NCBI GenBank assembly: GCA_013146195.2
Contig: CM028378.1
Span: 11,585,350-11,649,349 of the forward strand
Length of the DNA: 64,000 bases
Direction of reading: 5' to 3'
From: Codonopsis lanceolata
Lineage: Eukaryota; Streptophyta; Magnoliopsida; Asterales; Campanulaceae
The translations under genes and the position numbers were made by a program. Of this stretch, positions 23,025 through 33,740 are shown piece by piece (within the stretch, counting starts at the first letter, position 1; each line of letters starts with the position of its first letter). The notes below the pieces were generated by a model. It was not told where the DNA came from. It did not search any database and saw only the letters and a program-made list of their open reading frames with translations.

Positions 23025-23679
23025 TGTGGGTCCCAATGAGCACAATAATAAGCTAGAAGGGGGTTGAATAGCTTATTAACACTTTAAAAAAGTAAGTTCC
23101 TTGAAAGTTACTTGCAATCTATGAAAAGAATCAAGTAGCTGGAAGACCAAGAAAATTGTTCCGTGTCCGCCGATAAGGACTACCGTAGACCTTTACAGAT
23201 TACTTAAGTTCTCACGAAATGGATAATATAAACAATGAAACTTGCAGCTCAATAAATAGACGCATGTAGGAAATAACACAAGTATTTTGGGATGGTTCAC
23301 ACTATAATGAGTGCTACGCCCACCACCAAGGCAAATAACCTTGATTTAAATTGTGCACTATGTTTTCCACTTAGATCAATTACAAAGAATATCCCTAATG
23401 GATCGCGGTACAAAATATTGATTTAATCTAGGAATTAAATATCTAAATACAAGATATTTAATTGCAAGGTAAGTATAGTTATGTGAAGTAAACAACAAGA
23501 AGAATAAACAATAAATGTTGAAGAGAAGCTTCTGTTGTTGACGAGACTTCTAGACTCTGAGGATCTATCAATGCACCGAAATGAAAGACTTGAGTTGTAG
23601 ATTCGAGCAATTTTTAAGTGTTCGATTGATTCTCGCATGCTTGTCTCTTTGTTCCAGCTTTCAATGGCAAGATTTAAAG
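23025..23679 (-). mobile_element. 5' LTR of the SIRE-type element, truncated by the assembly gap
   Basis: Matches 12551-13240 in the same orientation from TGTGGGTCCC up to ATTTAAAG, where the N run starts; about 570 bp of LTR is missing. Differences from the 3' LTR are dense and mostly 1-4 base indels. Confidence 0.9.
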
Positions 23680-23779
23680 NNNNNNNNNNNNNNNNNNNNN
23701 NNNNNNNNNNNNNNNNNNNNNNNNNNNNNNNNNNNNNNNNNNNNNNNNNNNNNNNNNNNNNNNNNNNNNNNNNNNNNNN
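23680..23779. other. Assembly gap, 100 N
   Basis: Exactly 100 N, a placeholder size. Copia LTR lies to the left and gypsy RT to the right, so unknown sequence is missing and the two sides need not be adjacent. Confidence 0.99.
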
Positions 23780-24480
23780 GGTACCAAGTTAGGATGAATA
23801 CGCAAGACAAAGCTAAACAGCCTTCCCGGCAAATGGGCCTATATCGCTACAAAATGATGCCATTCTGGGCCGAAGAACGCAGGGGCAACCTATCGCCAGA
23901 TGGTCAACAAAGTCTTCGGCCGCAGCTAAGGAACATGGAAGCATACATTGATGACATGGTCATCAAAACAAAAGGCCGCGACCACACTCGACTTGGCGTA
24001 AACATTTGCCAATCTACGAAAACATAACATGAAGCTTAATCCGCAAATGCGCTGGGGTTCGAGCAGAAAATTCCTGTTTATGGTCAACCACAGTATAGAA
24101 GCAAACCCAGAAGATCCAGCCCTGCCGACATGGAGCAGCCCTACCGCATTAAGCACATACAACGATCGAACGGAAGAATAATTGCCTCTTGGCCGCTTCA
24201 TCTCCCTGGCCACGGAGAAATGCCTCCCGCTTCTTCAAAATCTTGCGCGGCAACAAGGGATTCGAGTGGAATGCCGATCGCACTGCAGCCCTCGAGCAGC
24301 CTCAGTGGAATACTTGGGCAAACCACCCTCCTCGCCAGCCCCCGTGCCCTGAGAACCGTCAGAGGATACCTAGCGGCCACGCACTGTGCCGTGGCCGCTG
24401 TTAGTGGAAGAATTAGACATTCAAAAACCCGTGTACTATGTATCCAAAGCCCTCACCCCGCTGAGGGTCGTTATTTTAAT
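23780..24480 (+). pseudogene. Tat-type reverse transcriptase (C-terminal half)
   Basis: Readable pieces: YQVRMNTQDKAK, YRYKMMPFW, the catalytic AYIDDMVIKT (both Asp intact, about 23941-23970) with GRDHT, then in other frames NMKLNPQ, and from 24180 GRFISLATEKCLP and FFKILRGNKGFEWN, the connection to RNase H. Many small frameshifts. Confidence 0.87.
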
Positions 24481-25240
24481 GCGTAAAAATTAGCTTACTC
24501 GCTTGTCATAGCCGCCCTGAAATTAAGGGCTTACTTTTCTCGCACATGTAATCATAGTATACACGATGCACCACCGCAAGCAAGATCCTTCACAAGCCTC
24601 GACTCATCTGCAGATTACTCAACCGGGCGATAGAGCTCACCGAATTCCACATCGACTACCCGCCTAGCGAGCAATCAAGGCCCTGTGCATTAGCCGATTT
24701 TCTCGTCGAAACAAGCTTCACCCAAAGAAGAAGAGCTCGAGAATCGACAAACGAGCCCGAGCAAGAACAACCGCCACAACCCCGACCTACTTATCGTTGG
24801 GATTTATATGTTGATGGAGCAATGAAAGCAAGGTCGGGAGCGAGCCGGCATCCTTCTCATAGCTCCCGACCTGTGTCACGCACTTGAGCTAGCATTACGA
24901 TTCAAGTTCCCCGCCTAACAACGTGGCCGAGTACGGCAAGAATCGCCGGCCTCGAACTAGCAAATGACATGGGAATTGATACGATCACGTTGTACTCTGA
25001 TTCTCAACCGGTCATGTGAACCAAGTCCGTGGGGAATACATGGTACATCACCCCACACTAGTCAAGTATCGCGAGCTTGTCAAAGGAATTTTGAAAAATT
25101 TCAAGTTCGGGAAATAATCGAATTGACCGAAAGGCACAACATGCGAAAGCGCACTATCTATCTAAGATCGCCAAGAAAGCTTATCACTATTGAATCCTTC
25201 AAGAATGGTCGAGCACCTAGATACTCCGGCTATCGATAGA
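24481..25240 (+). pseudogene. Tat-type RNase H
   Basis: The RNase H core is visible in pieces: WDLYVDGA (first Asp, about 24800), a damaged NNVAEYG segment (Glu, about 24917), GLELANDMGI, TLYSDSQ (second Asp, about 24990), VRGEYMVHHPTLVKYRELVK and the IELTERHNMR segment. The order and the long LYVDGA-type domain fit the second RNase H of Tat-lineage elements. Frames shift repeatedly. Confidence 0.82.
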
Positions 25241-25259
25241 CCGCTGGTAATGGACATCG

Positions 25260-26453
25260 AGCCCGCCAGAATTGGATTGACGATTACAAAGACTACATCG
25301 AGCAAGGGATCCTACCCGCCGACAAGGTCAAGGCCACCACAGCCAGCCCTGCTGGCATTCTAGTAGGGGGAATTCGCATAAGCGATCTAAGGTCGACCAA
25401 TGCTCGCGCACTCCCTAACTAATCAAGGTGTCCCTATATGAAGTACATGAGGGAGAATGCGGTGGCCATCCGCACCCGCCAGCGTAAAGAGTATTACGCG
25501 CAGATACTATCGGATAACCCTCGGGACGCAGAGAAATATGTCCGTGAATGTGACAAGTGCCAAAGATACGCGACATACCGAGACTTCCATCGACCACACA
25601 AACCCCGCTGTGCGCCCGGCCCTTCGATATGTGGGGATTGACTGACGGACCGCTTCCACCGCACAAGGCAAGTACAAAGTATGCAGCTTGTCACCATTGA
25701 TTACTTCACGAAATGGATAGAAGCAAAGCCTCCGCCAAGATCACGTAAGCAAATGTCATCAAGTTCGCCCATGATCAAGTGTGGTGTAGTTTGGCCTCCC
25801 GCGGCAATTGTATCCGACCATGGCACACGCTTCTGACAGATTTAGAATGTGCTCGCCTAGGAGTTAAGCATGGCAATCTTCTCGTGGCCTATCCTCGTGG
25901 AACGGGCAAGCCGAAGCCGGAACAAACGCCTCCCCGCACGCACTCAAGAGAAATCTGGAAGGGCGAGCAGTGGAAATGGGCCGAGGAGCCGCCATCGCCT
26001 TTATGGGGCAAATAACTATCAGACGCGGTCCAACAGGGAAACCCCATTCGCCTCACTTACGGATCGAGGCAATGATTCCAGCTTGAAATGGCTTCTACCT
26101 AGTTATCGAGTCTCTCATTACAAATGAGCAAAACAATCAAATTGCACGCAATAGACTGGACCTCCTGTAAGAGAGAAGACCGGATGCTCGACTCGTAATG
26201 GTCAACTACAAACAATGCAAAAGCCCATCATGACAAAAAGGTCGAGGCGTAGCCTTCATGGTCGGGGACCGGGTGCTCGTAAAGATTGAGGTGACCTGAC
26301 AATGAAAGCGTAATGGGGAAAGCTATCGCCTAATCGGAAGGACCTTTCCGTGTCACCGTATTATCGAGAAGGCACCTACACACTCCTGACTCGGAAGGAA
26401 AAGAACTAAAGCACCCATGGCATGCTAATCATCTGAAAAAATACTATCCGTAG
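25260..26453 (+). pseudogene. Tat-type integrase
   Basis: The zinc-binding part is spread over frames as KVSLYEVHEGECGGH and RDAEKYVRECDKCQRYA (Cys pair, about 25531-25566). The core shows MWGIDLTD (first Asp, about 25631), IDYFTKWIEAKPP and AAIVSDHGTRF (second Asp, about 25810). The polyprotein ends PWHANHLKKYYP, stop 26451-26453, the usual Tat pol C-terminus. The Glu of the triad is in a disrupted stretch near 25910. Confidence 0.85.
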
Positions 26454-27307
26454 AGTCGATCTTCCTTACATAGACGGGCAAGACCCTCAGCCCTGTTGAG
26501 GGTCACAAATTTTATTCAATAAAGGCAAGTTTCTCTATAATGTTTTACTCATATTTTATTAGCATCTACTATCTACAAGCGACCAGGGCCAAGCCCACCA
26601 ACAATGTAATACCCAAGTACTAGTGAACTTAATTTCTCCGTGGTGAGATGCGGCCCCGCCCTGCTCACGCATTTCTAGGATGCCCGCCACGCCAGGGCCT
26701 TGCCCATCGGATAGCGGCTAAGCTACCTCGGGTTCCTCTAGTGACCGAGCAACACTGCTTAGTCGTATATCCTCACACCCAGGTGATATACTTCAACCGA
26801 TTCGGGTAACCCACACCGAACAATGGCCATGCCCGGTTGTTAGTCGCCGAGCTGGGCCATGCCCGCTAGGTAATCATCTGAAGCTCGCCCCCGGCGATAG
26901 GGGCCTTGCCCGCTCAAAAGCCTTGGCTCATGCCAAGCACTCAAAACGAGAATGCAACCTGTGTGCCCGAACACCATGAGGACAGGCCAATCTCCTATGA
27001 GTAAGCCATTAACCTAAGATATTCGCACTGTTCACTTTATGGTTTTCTAGGTTAATGTTTTTTGCACGATTACTATTTGCCCGATATATTTCTGGGGGAC
27101 TACCCCGCATACAATTGTGTCGGTACTAATTAAATGCAGGAAAAACACAAGTAAATATTATCGAGCAGAAAAACAAAAACACAGACATATACTTCGAGCA
27201 GAATCATGATAAGTGAGAAGTTAAATTACAAATTGTTCACATAAAACGACGAATATTGCAAAGTCTATTACAAAAGGGCACACCGGCCAAACAAAATATG
27301 GAGTTTT
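26454..27307. other. Post-pol non-coding region of the Tat element with a purine tract
   Basis: GC-rich, no ORF. GGGCCTTGCCC-type motifs recur (about 26695, 26901), and AGTCGTATATC near 26761; both recur near 31098 and 31231 in the LTR-like region. A CTGGGGGACTACCCC tract is at about 27093. It may be an internal purine tract, since the antisense gene and an LTR-like region lie beyond it. Confidence 0.5.
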
Positions 27308-28046
27308 CTAAACTACATCGAGTTGTTTGAGCCGCAATGTTGTTTCCCCGATGCCAGAGACCTGAAGCCGCCGCCTAAAGCCGCGCCTCCTTCTCGGCCT
27401 TCCGGGCATCGATCAGACTGCAAACATTGACTGCCAGAGGGGCAGGGGGACTCCAAGCCTCCAAGCCATCGCCAGCGTCATCGCGAGCCATAGCCTCCAA
27501 TTCGGCCTGGGTATAAGGTACTAGATGATGTAGCCGCCAAGCCTCGATCAGATGGATCGAAAGCAGAGCCCATTCACCATTGTTCCCAAATCAACCGCCT
27601 TCGCGAGCATCCGCAGGATGTGATGAGTACCCACTCGCATAGTAGGGAAGTATGGCCCGCAAGCACTGCTCAAGCATAGATAGGGAAGCCTCAAAATCCT
27701 TTACTGGCTGAACTTTGGCCGCCGCCACCGATCGAGAAGGAATCTATGGCCGCCACGCCCCGCCACCGCCTCCCTCAATGCCTTCACCTCACCAGCTCGT
27801 CCCGCCGCTCGATCAAGGCTCTCTCGCACAGGACTTTTTGTTGGGCCAACTGTGGTCGCCTTCTTCATGGCCTTATTATCGCCTCAAGCCTCTTCGTTGC
27901 AGTTGCAGCTTCTTTCAAAGATCGGTCGCGGCCACACTGCCGCCTTTATTTTTCACAAGCCCCGCAGCTCCACCCCTCGGCCTTCGCCTTCCGAGCATCC
28001 TCTCCTCGGTATACCGGTTATAAAGATTGGTGCAAGTAGAGGCAAT

Positions 28047-28122
28047 CTGAAAAACAAACACAAAAAGGAGGTCAGTACGAGACAAACGAAGAAATAGTAT
28101 AAAAAAGTAACTGCGAGCATAC
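28047..28122 (-). other. Predicted intron 3 of the antisense gene
   Basis: Minus strand: GAGCGAG|GTATGC ... TTTGTTTTTCAG|ATTGCC, 76 bp, T-rich before the acceptor, far more AT-rich than the flanking exons. Confidence 0.7.
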
Positions 28123-28660
28123 CTCGCTCAAATTCAAGCCAACATGTCCGAGCATGACATGCCCGGAGTCTCCCTGGCCGTGAGTCACCTCCTCCATGCA
28201 GGCCTCTTCACAATGCCTTTACCCACCGTGGGCGGGCTTCCACCGCAGATAAGTCAATGTACCCGATGTTCGGGACCTCTGAAAGCCCACTAACCACGGC
28301 TCGGGCAGCGGCAACAGTAGTCGGCATCTCATAGCCGGGCGCCAGCCACGGCCTCGACGAATCCCGGGCAGTGTGTTCAGAGTCCGTGCCTCGCTGACGG
28401 GTAGGTCTATCAGCGGAGGGAGATGGCAGCCTTTTCCTTTTCCCACGCCCAGCCTCGGCAATGCCGCCAGCAGGGGGGTACTTCGAGGCGAGGAGGAGGA
28501 GGAGGAAGTGTCTCGGTCGGCTTCTTCGCCGCATGAGTTTTCTTGGCCGAAGGGCCAAAAGGGACAAGCGGGACATCTTGAGGCGGTTTGCTCGCTAGAG
28601 CAGCCACCCTTCTACTTTCTTCGGCCTCAAGTCGCTGCAGTTGTCGTAGAGTCATCATCG

Positions 28661-28740
28661 CTGCAAAAAGAGGGCAATAAAATCAGTACGACATCTATAT
28701 GCAAAATAACTAGTAAAAACAGTCAAAGAGGAAAAGGAAC
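28661..28740 (-). other. Predicted intron 2 of the antisense gene
   Basis: Minus strand: CTCCTG|GTTCCT ... CTCTTTTTGCAG|CGATGA, 80 bp, AT-rich between GC-rich exons. The acceptor is strong; the donor is weak. Confidence 0.6.
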
Positions 28741-30021
28741 CAGGAGCAAGGGTATAAGCGGGCGTGTTGCAGGTTCGAGCTCGCGGCATTCCCGGCGCTT
28801 GCGAAAATTTTGGCCATGACAATTGCCCCAGTACATGTGGGCCTCCTCTTCATCAAACAAACACAAAGGCTCAACCTCCGAACGGTGCCCTGAGCACCCT
28901 GGCCAAGCGCTTGAAATTCCTAGGATTGCAAAGAAAGTTCCTTCCACCAAACAAGTATTCTTGGCTAATCCGCTCGCCTCCATCACGCAAACCTAGGGCA
29001 TTCGGGATAACATTCGAGCGACCTGTCCCCTGCTTGAAAGCTACGAGGAAGTTTGGGGACATGAATGCTAGCCTCACTCATCGGCATTATCGGCCAGCCC
29101 CTCCTCGATTCGACTAAAAGGCCTCTATGATCCCAGGAATCAACCTTGCCCGGGACATCAGACAGGATCCTCAGGAAGCTCGAGTTAGATCGCGCATTCA
29201 CCCGGCCATAAACATCGACGGAAAGTATAAACAAGCGCCTAAACAATTTAAGGGTGGGCTCTATTCGCAACAACCGACATGCCACTATGTACGCCATCAA
29301 TGCCCGCACAGTGTTCAGCATCAAGTCGCTAGGCATCGGGCAAAAAGTTCTCAGAAACTCGAGAAAGAAGGGGTCGAGGGGCAGTCGCAATCCTACTCGG
29401 AAAAAATCCGCATAAAACAGTAGCTTCCCGTCTTGCTCACGGGGATACTGCCGTCACCAATACGGCTCTTCTACGCGATAGTCCCGCTGCCTATGCCCGT
29501 GGAGGTAAACCACGCGGTCAACTTGGCCGGGGTATCCAATGACGCCCAGTGGGCCGCATATAACGTCTCATCAGCCTCGGACATCCGTGAACAGAGTGGG
29601 CAGTAGTAGCTTCATCCACGGGCGATCAACTCGTTGTCTTCTTCTTCTCCGGGCAATTGGGATGTTGTCAGAATCCTCCCCGGCCGAATCACAAGCCTCG
29701 TTAACGCAAGGTCTCCCGGCACGTCCTCCGCCTGCTCCCGACCACGTTTTCTTGCTAACGCGTCGGCCCGCCAGTGGCTCGGCGGCCTTGCTCAACCTCC
29801 CCCTCGGACAAGCTTGAAGCGGACAAGGTAATTACAGGCACATGAGCCTTTGGATCCACGGGCACGAGAGGACGCGCGGCTACGACCTCACCGGCCACGG
29901 ACGCGTCTCCCTCTTCATACACTACGTCCAAGGATGGGGATTCCTCACTGCTCATCGGGTCGTTTTGCCCGCCATAACTGAACTCTTCTCGATCATTGTC
30001 TGAAAACTCCCCGTCGGACAT

Positions 30022-30513
30022 CTACAGAGATCGAGGAAAAACATGGTCGAGATCATCGTCTGCTACGAAGAACGACCACCAAAAAGGGGAGAAAAACCCT
30101 AACTCTAGGTAAATCCAAGGGGCCCTGCCCGCCTAGCAAACAGGACACAATGGAGGACTCTCCTCGATCTCAGCCTAGGGGACTTCCTAAAACCCTATGT
30201 AGTCTACTCAGAAAATTCAATAAAGAAGGAGCGAAAGTCTTTTTTCGAAATGAAAGAAAATGAGCACGAAATGCAGAAAAGCGAAGAAATGGACATACAT
30301 GAAAGCGAAAAAGGAACTTACCGTTAGGTTTTTGGAAGGAGATTGCTTCGTGAGATCAGAATGCTCAAGCTGCAATGACGCCGGCGACCGGAACGATCTG
30401 GGAAGAACGGTGGCAAGAACTATCAGAGCCTCTCTCTCTACTCTCTTTTCTCTCTCTAAAAATCTCCAAGTATCGTAAAGATTTGAATGAAGGAGGCAAC
30501 CGGGTTAAATAGG
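30022..30513 (-). promoter_or_regulatory. TATA box, leader exon and leader intron of the antisense gene
   Basis: Minus strand: TATA-like CCTATTTAAC at 30513-30504, a CT/GA-rich leader (about 30480-30322, with GAGAGAGAAAAGAGAG), donor AACG|GTAAGT at 30321, and acceptor CTCTGTAG at 30023-30022 immediately before ATG. The leader intron would be 300 bp. This is a normal plant gene layout (TATA, pyrimidine-rich leader, leader intron) located inside a retrotransposon in antisense. Confidence 0.65.
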
Positions 30514-30599
30514 CGAGGAAAACATGGAGAAGCCGGAAGCTAAAAGGCGTCTGCGCCGATTCTCACACGTTGGAAACCGAAAAGGCAAGCGCGGCCCAC

Positions 30600-31550
30600 A
30601 TCGCGCATTTAATGCGCCGTCCCTCGGCGCTCTATCTCTTCTGGTCACTTCTGGGCCGGTTCACGCACGCCCGCCCCGCTTCTAACAGTACCACTCAGCG
30701 GTGAGGCTTCCTGGATACGCCTCATCTAACAAATTACAGAGTTCTAGAACCCTCTTCGAAAAAGCTTAGCCCGATCGTTGGCGTAACTAAAATTCATAAG
30801 TGTTCCAGCCCGGATTGCGAGTAACCTTATAATGTTCTGCACGCTTCCCGCCTCGAGCATGAATTTCGCCGGCGAAGCTAGGGGCCTTGATATACCCGGC
30901 CCAAATCGGTCGCAGCGAGCACGAGTTACCATCACGTGCGATCACGAGCATGGGCCTTGAAGGGCCCAGGCCCAGCGAGCATAAGAAGAGCAACTCCTAC
31001 AGCGAGCATGGCGTTCGACCCGACCTGGTCGGACATAGGCGGCCTGTCCGATCGAGGGGTCTTGCGAAGCTGTGATCAACTTCGAATACATCATCTATCA
31101 TGCAGACGAGCAGGGCCTTGCCCGCTCAGTCCTTATCGAGCAAACGACACCAAGTGGCTTGCCCGCCAAGACACGGCCACAAGTTATCGTATGTAGGCAG
31201 GACACTTGCCTTATCCATTCCTGATATCACGCGGCCAGTCGTATATCACCATGATATCTAGAGTTTCACTCCTGGTGGAACAAGATGACTAAAGAAACCA
31301 GATCCTACTCGGATTCAACCACACAAGGGCCAATAAATACTCCTCCGCCATACACCACAAAGGTACATGTTCTCATACACTCTGCCTCTTCCTTGAGTTA
31401 CGGTATTCGTTCTCATACACGATACTTACTCTCACGCGAGGAGGGTTTCGCGAGGCCACGCCTTGCACTTCCACTCGGGTTTTACGTGCTCTCAGCCAGG
31501 TTCAAGGAAGCAGCTACAAGCCCAGATATCCTACCCACAGAACAGACGGC
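30600..31550 (+). mobile_element. Probable 3' LTR of the Tat element (borders approximate)
   Basis: GC-rich region with repeated GAGCAYGAG and GGGCCTTG motifs and a plus-strand promoter-like segment: CAATAAATAC at 31331-31340 followed by a pyrimidine-rich stretch with two TTCTCATACAC copies (31370-31420). No second LTR is present for comparison and I could not fix TG...CA ends. Confidence 0.45.
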
Positions 31551-31909
31551 CCAAGCTGAGGATTTTGCCACATCACCATATAACTCTTCACATGTACTTT
31601 CATTACTGATACCAACTCCTCTTCGATTCCATTTGTCAATAAATTTCCATGAGCATCCGACGATGTCGTCTTCAACAAAATGTCCAAAATAAATAACCGA
31701 GGGCAAAAAATCTGAAGTCATATCTGCAATATTGAACATAATAAATAAGTACATTCAAATACTCAATGTATTCAAATGTTAAAGGAATACATTGCCTTAA
31801 CAAACCATGTGCATTTAATCAACCATTTGTATTTTGTAACCATAAAAAAGAGGTACTTATACATTTATGTCATTTTGTAAACCTGTTTAGTAAACCACAG
31901 ACCAGTTAA
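31551..31909. other. Spacer, nothing recognised
   Basis: A minus-strand reading (31754-31482) contains CSWKFIDKWNRRGVGIS and CEELYGDVAKSS, but I cannot assign it to a family; it may be a transposase scrap or chance. The rest is AT-rich. Confidence 0.4.
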
Positions 31910-32640
31910 CAAAAACTGACAAACTGATTTATCAATAGTTTATCAATAAACCACTTGATAAGCCATTTAATAAACCAGTTTCATTAAGCAACATAATGTG
32001 TAACTAAACCAACATAAACCGGTTAACTGAAAGTGAGAAGGTTTATCCATGGTTTATCAATAAACCAGTTGTTTCACCAGTTGATAAACCAATTTGCAAA
32101 CCTGTTTGGTAACCAGTTTCATAAATGACCACACACCGCGTAATAGACTTTCACCTGGTTTATCTATGGTTTATCAATAAACCAGTTGATAAATCAATTT
32201 GCAAACCAATGTACAAACCTGTTTGGTAAATTTTTTTATAAACCACAGACCATTTAACACAGTGAACAGACAATGACATGGTTTATCTATAGTTTATTAA
32301 TAGATCAGTTGATAAACTAGTAGATACACCAGTTGATAAACTTGTTTGGTAACCAGTTTCATAAACGACCACACACCACGTAACAGACTCTCACCTAGTT
32401 TATCTATAGTTTATCAATAAACCAGTTTGCAAACCAATGTGTAAACCTGTTTGGTAACATTTTTTATAAACCACATACTAGTTAACACGGTTAACAGACA
32501 ATGACATGTTTTATCTATGATTTATTAACAAACCAGTTAACAGACACTCACTTGGTTTATCTATGGTTTATCAATAAACTAGTTGATAAACCAGTTTCAT
32601 AAACCAATTAGCAATGATTTATTAATCGAAAATGATTTTT
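31910..32640. repeat. Higher-order minisatellite built on GGTTTATCAATAAACC
   Basis: GGTTTAT..ATAAACCAGTT motifs, each a short imperfect palindrome, are organised in alternating units of about 118 bp (A type, with CATAAAYGACCACACACC) and 111-123 bp (B type, with ATAAACCACA and GACAATGACAT). Unit starts are near 32040, 32157, 32280, 32397 and 32508, so the A-B dimer of about 240 bp is the repeating unit. The last units are truncated. Confidence 0.85.
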
Positions 32641-32812
32641 TTTTTTGCAAACTGACATTGTGTATTGATTAACCAGATTATGTGCCAATGTATAAGGTAT
32701 CAGTTCAAAATGCACATGATTGTCGAATGGTTGTGCATTTTGCAAAGAAAGTCCAGTTTTGGGCCATGGTTGAATTTGTAGAAAACTAAAATGGATTCAA
32801 ATGAATGTTTAT

Positions 32813-33065
32813 GGAAACGAATCTGAATACTAAGCACACAATTGATAGGCTTGCTTCAAATTTGGAAGAAAACTTTCTGAACTCCACGACACGACTGAGG
32901 GAGGGAGTATTCGATGAGGGGGACGAACCTGAATACTTAGCACACAGTTGTTGGGCTTCGAATTTGAGAGAGAACACTGGATTTCGAATGTTACGACTTT
33001 GAGTAACGATCCTAACGAACTTTGCCGAACTCTATTCTTGCGACTGAGGGAGGGAGTATTCGGTA
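32813..33065. repeat. Tandem duplication ending GAGGGAGGGAGTATTCG
   Basis: Two diverged copies begin AATCTGAATACTAAGCACACA (about 32820) and ACCTGAATACTTAGCACACA (about 32928), and both end CGACTGAGGGAGGGAGTATTCG. The second is longer. A palindrome GTATACGTATAC follows near 33063. Confidence 0.75.
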
Positions 33066-33740
33066 TACGTATACAGTATACAAACCAATATCAAAAAAAG
33101 AAAATGATAAATAAAGGGTTGTTTAGACATTTCACAGCTGAAGTGGTTATATAAGTATTTTATTTTTTAAAGTTTAGTTAAAAATAACAAAGTCTTGTTT
33201 GACTTGACCGTTTTTGTAAATGCCACATCTATACGTGTGTGGTGCATTGAGAATTTGAAATTATGTGTGTATTGTGGGCTGGCAGTAGATAGGTTAGATT
33301 AGGTTTATATTTTCCTTTTACTTTCTATACTTTAGTCTTAATACTAGGCATTTAACTATTTAATTATTATTCTTTTGGTATTCTCCGATTTATTAGTCAT
33401 TATATGAAAAAAAAATTAATATTTGTTAATTAATAATGTTATAATTTATTTTTAAAAATAAAAGAAATAGTATAATTATTCTTTAATTTCTCAATCCCGC
33501 CTAGGCGCTAGGCTCGGGTATAGCGCCTAGCACCCGCTTACCGACTTTTAGAATTTTGGTTTTTAGATAATGCATCTCATATTAAAAATCAAGATCTCCT
33601 GTACCACCATTGTGTACCCCTGATATGTGCCACTAAACAGACTAGGCCAAGTGGCCTATTTTTTTAAACCCCATTAGTTAACAGATTTGGGAAAAAAATA
33701 TAGGTATCACGATGAAATTATGTAATTAGAAACCGATATA
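33066..33740. other. AT-rich spacer
   Basis: No ORF. Contains a palindromic GCCTAGGCGCTAGGC near 33499 and TCTCCTGTACCACCATTGTGTA near 33595, whose CTGTACCA part resembles the end of the miniature element at 56536. Otherwise nothing recognised. Confidence 0.5.

Larger units (their letters stand above)
12551..23679 (-). mobile_element. SIRE/Maximus-type Ty1/copia retrotransposon
   Basis: Complete order on the minus strand: 5' LTR (23679 to 23025, truncated by the gap), initiator-Met primer site, gag, protease/GAG-pre-integrase region, integrase, RT, RNase H, a long extra ORF3, purine tract, 3' LTR (13804 to 12551). Length, gag type (FDVWKDKVMRFMNSID) and a post-pol ORF of more than 2 kb match the SIRE/Maximus lineage. 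Integrase before RT confirms copia. It sits at the broken end of the Athila element. Its target duplication cannot be checked because of the gap. Confidence 0.88.
27308..30021 (-). pseudogene. Antisense gene of the Tat element, Transposase_28-like protein
   Basis: Gene on the strand opposite pol. The ATG at 30021 directly follows a splice acceptor. The N-terminus (30021-29755) is acidic: MSDGEFSDNDREEFSYGG and SLDVVYEEGDASV. The central part (29390-28983) reads LRLPLDPFFLEFLRTF, LMLNTVRALMAYIVACRLL and LKLFRRLFILSVDVY, resembling the 'putative gypsy type transposon' domain (PF04195). The C-terminal part (about 28048-27308) is charged and heptad-like, then AILPYYASGYSSHPADA, ending TTLRLKQLDVV and TAG 27308-27310. 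Predicted introns are at 28661-28740 and 28047-28122. Small indels break the exons. The role of such proteins is not known. Confidence 0.65.
23780..31550 (+). mobile_element. Tat-lineage Ty3/gypsy retrotransposon, 5' part missing
   Basis: Plus-strand RT, RNase H and integrase end at TAG 26451-26453. Then come a GC-rich non-coding stretch, an antisense gene (27308 to about 30480 on the minus strand) and an LTR-like region with a plus-strand TATA near 31331. An extra antisense ORF between pol and the 3' LTR is known in Tat-lineage elements such as Grande and Retand. The gap cuts off gag, protease and the 5' LTR. The right border is approximate. Confidence 0.75.

Noticed and set aside
31830..32640. 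CRISPR-like regular repeats
   Set aside because: The units are diverged, directly adjacent and without unique spacers, and this is a plant genome; it is a minisatellite.
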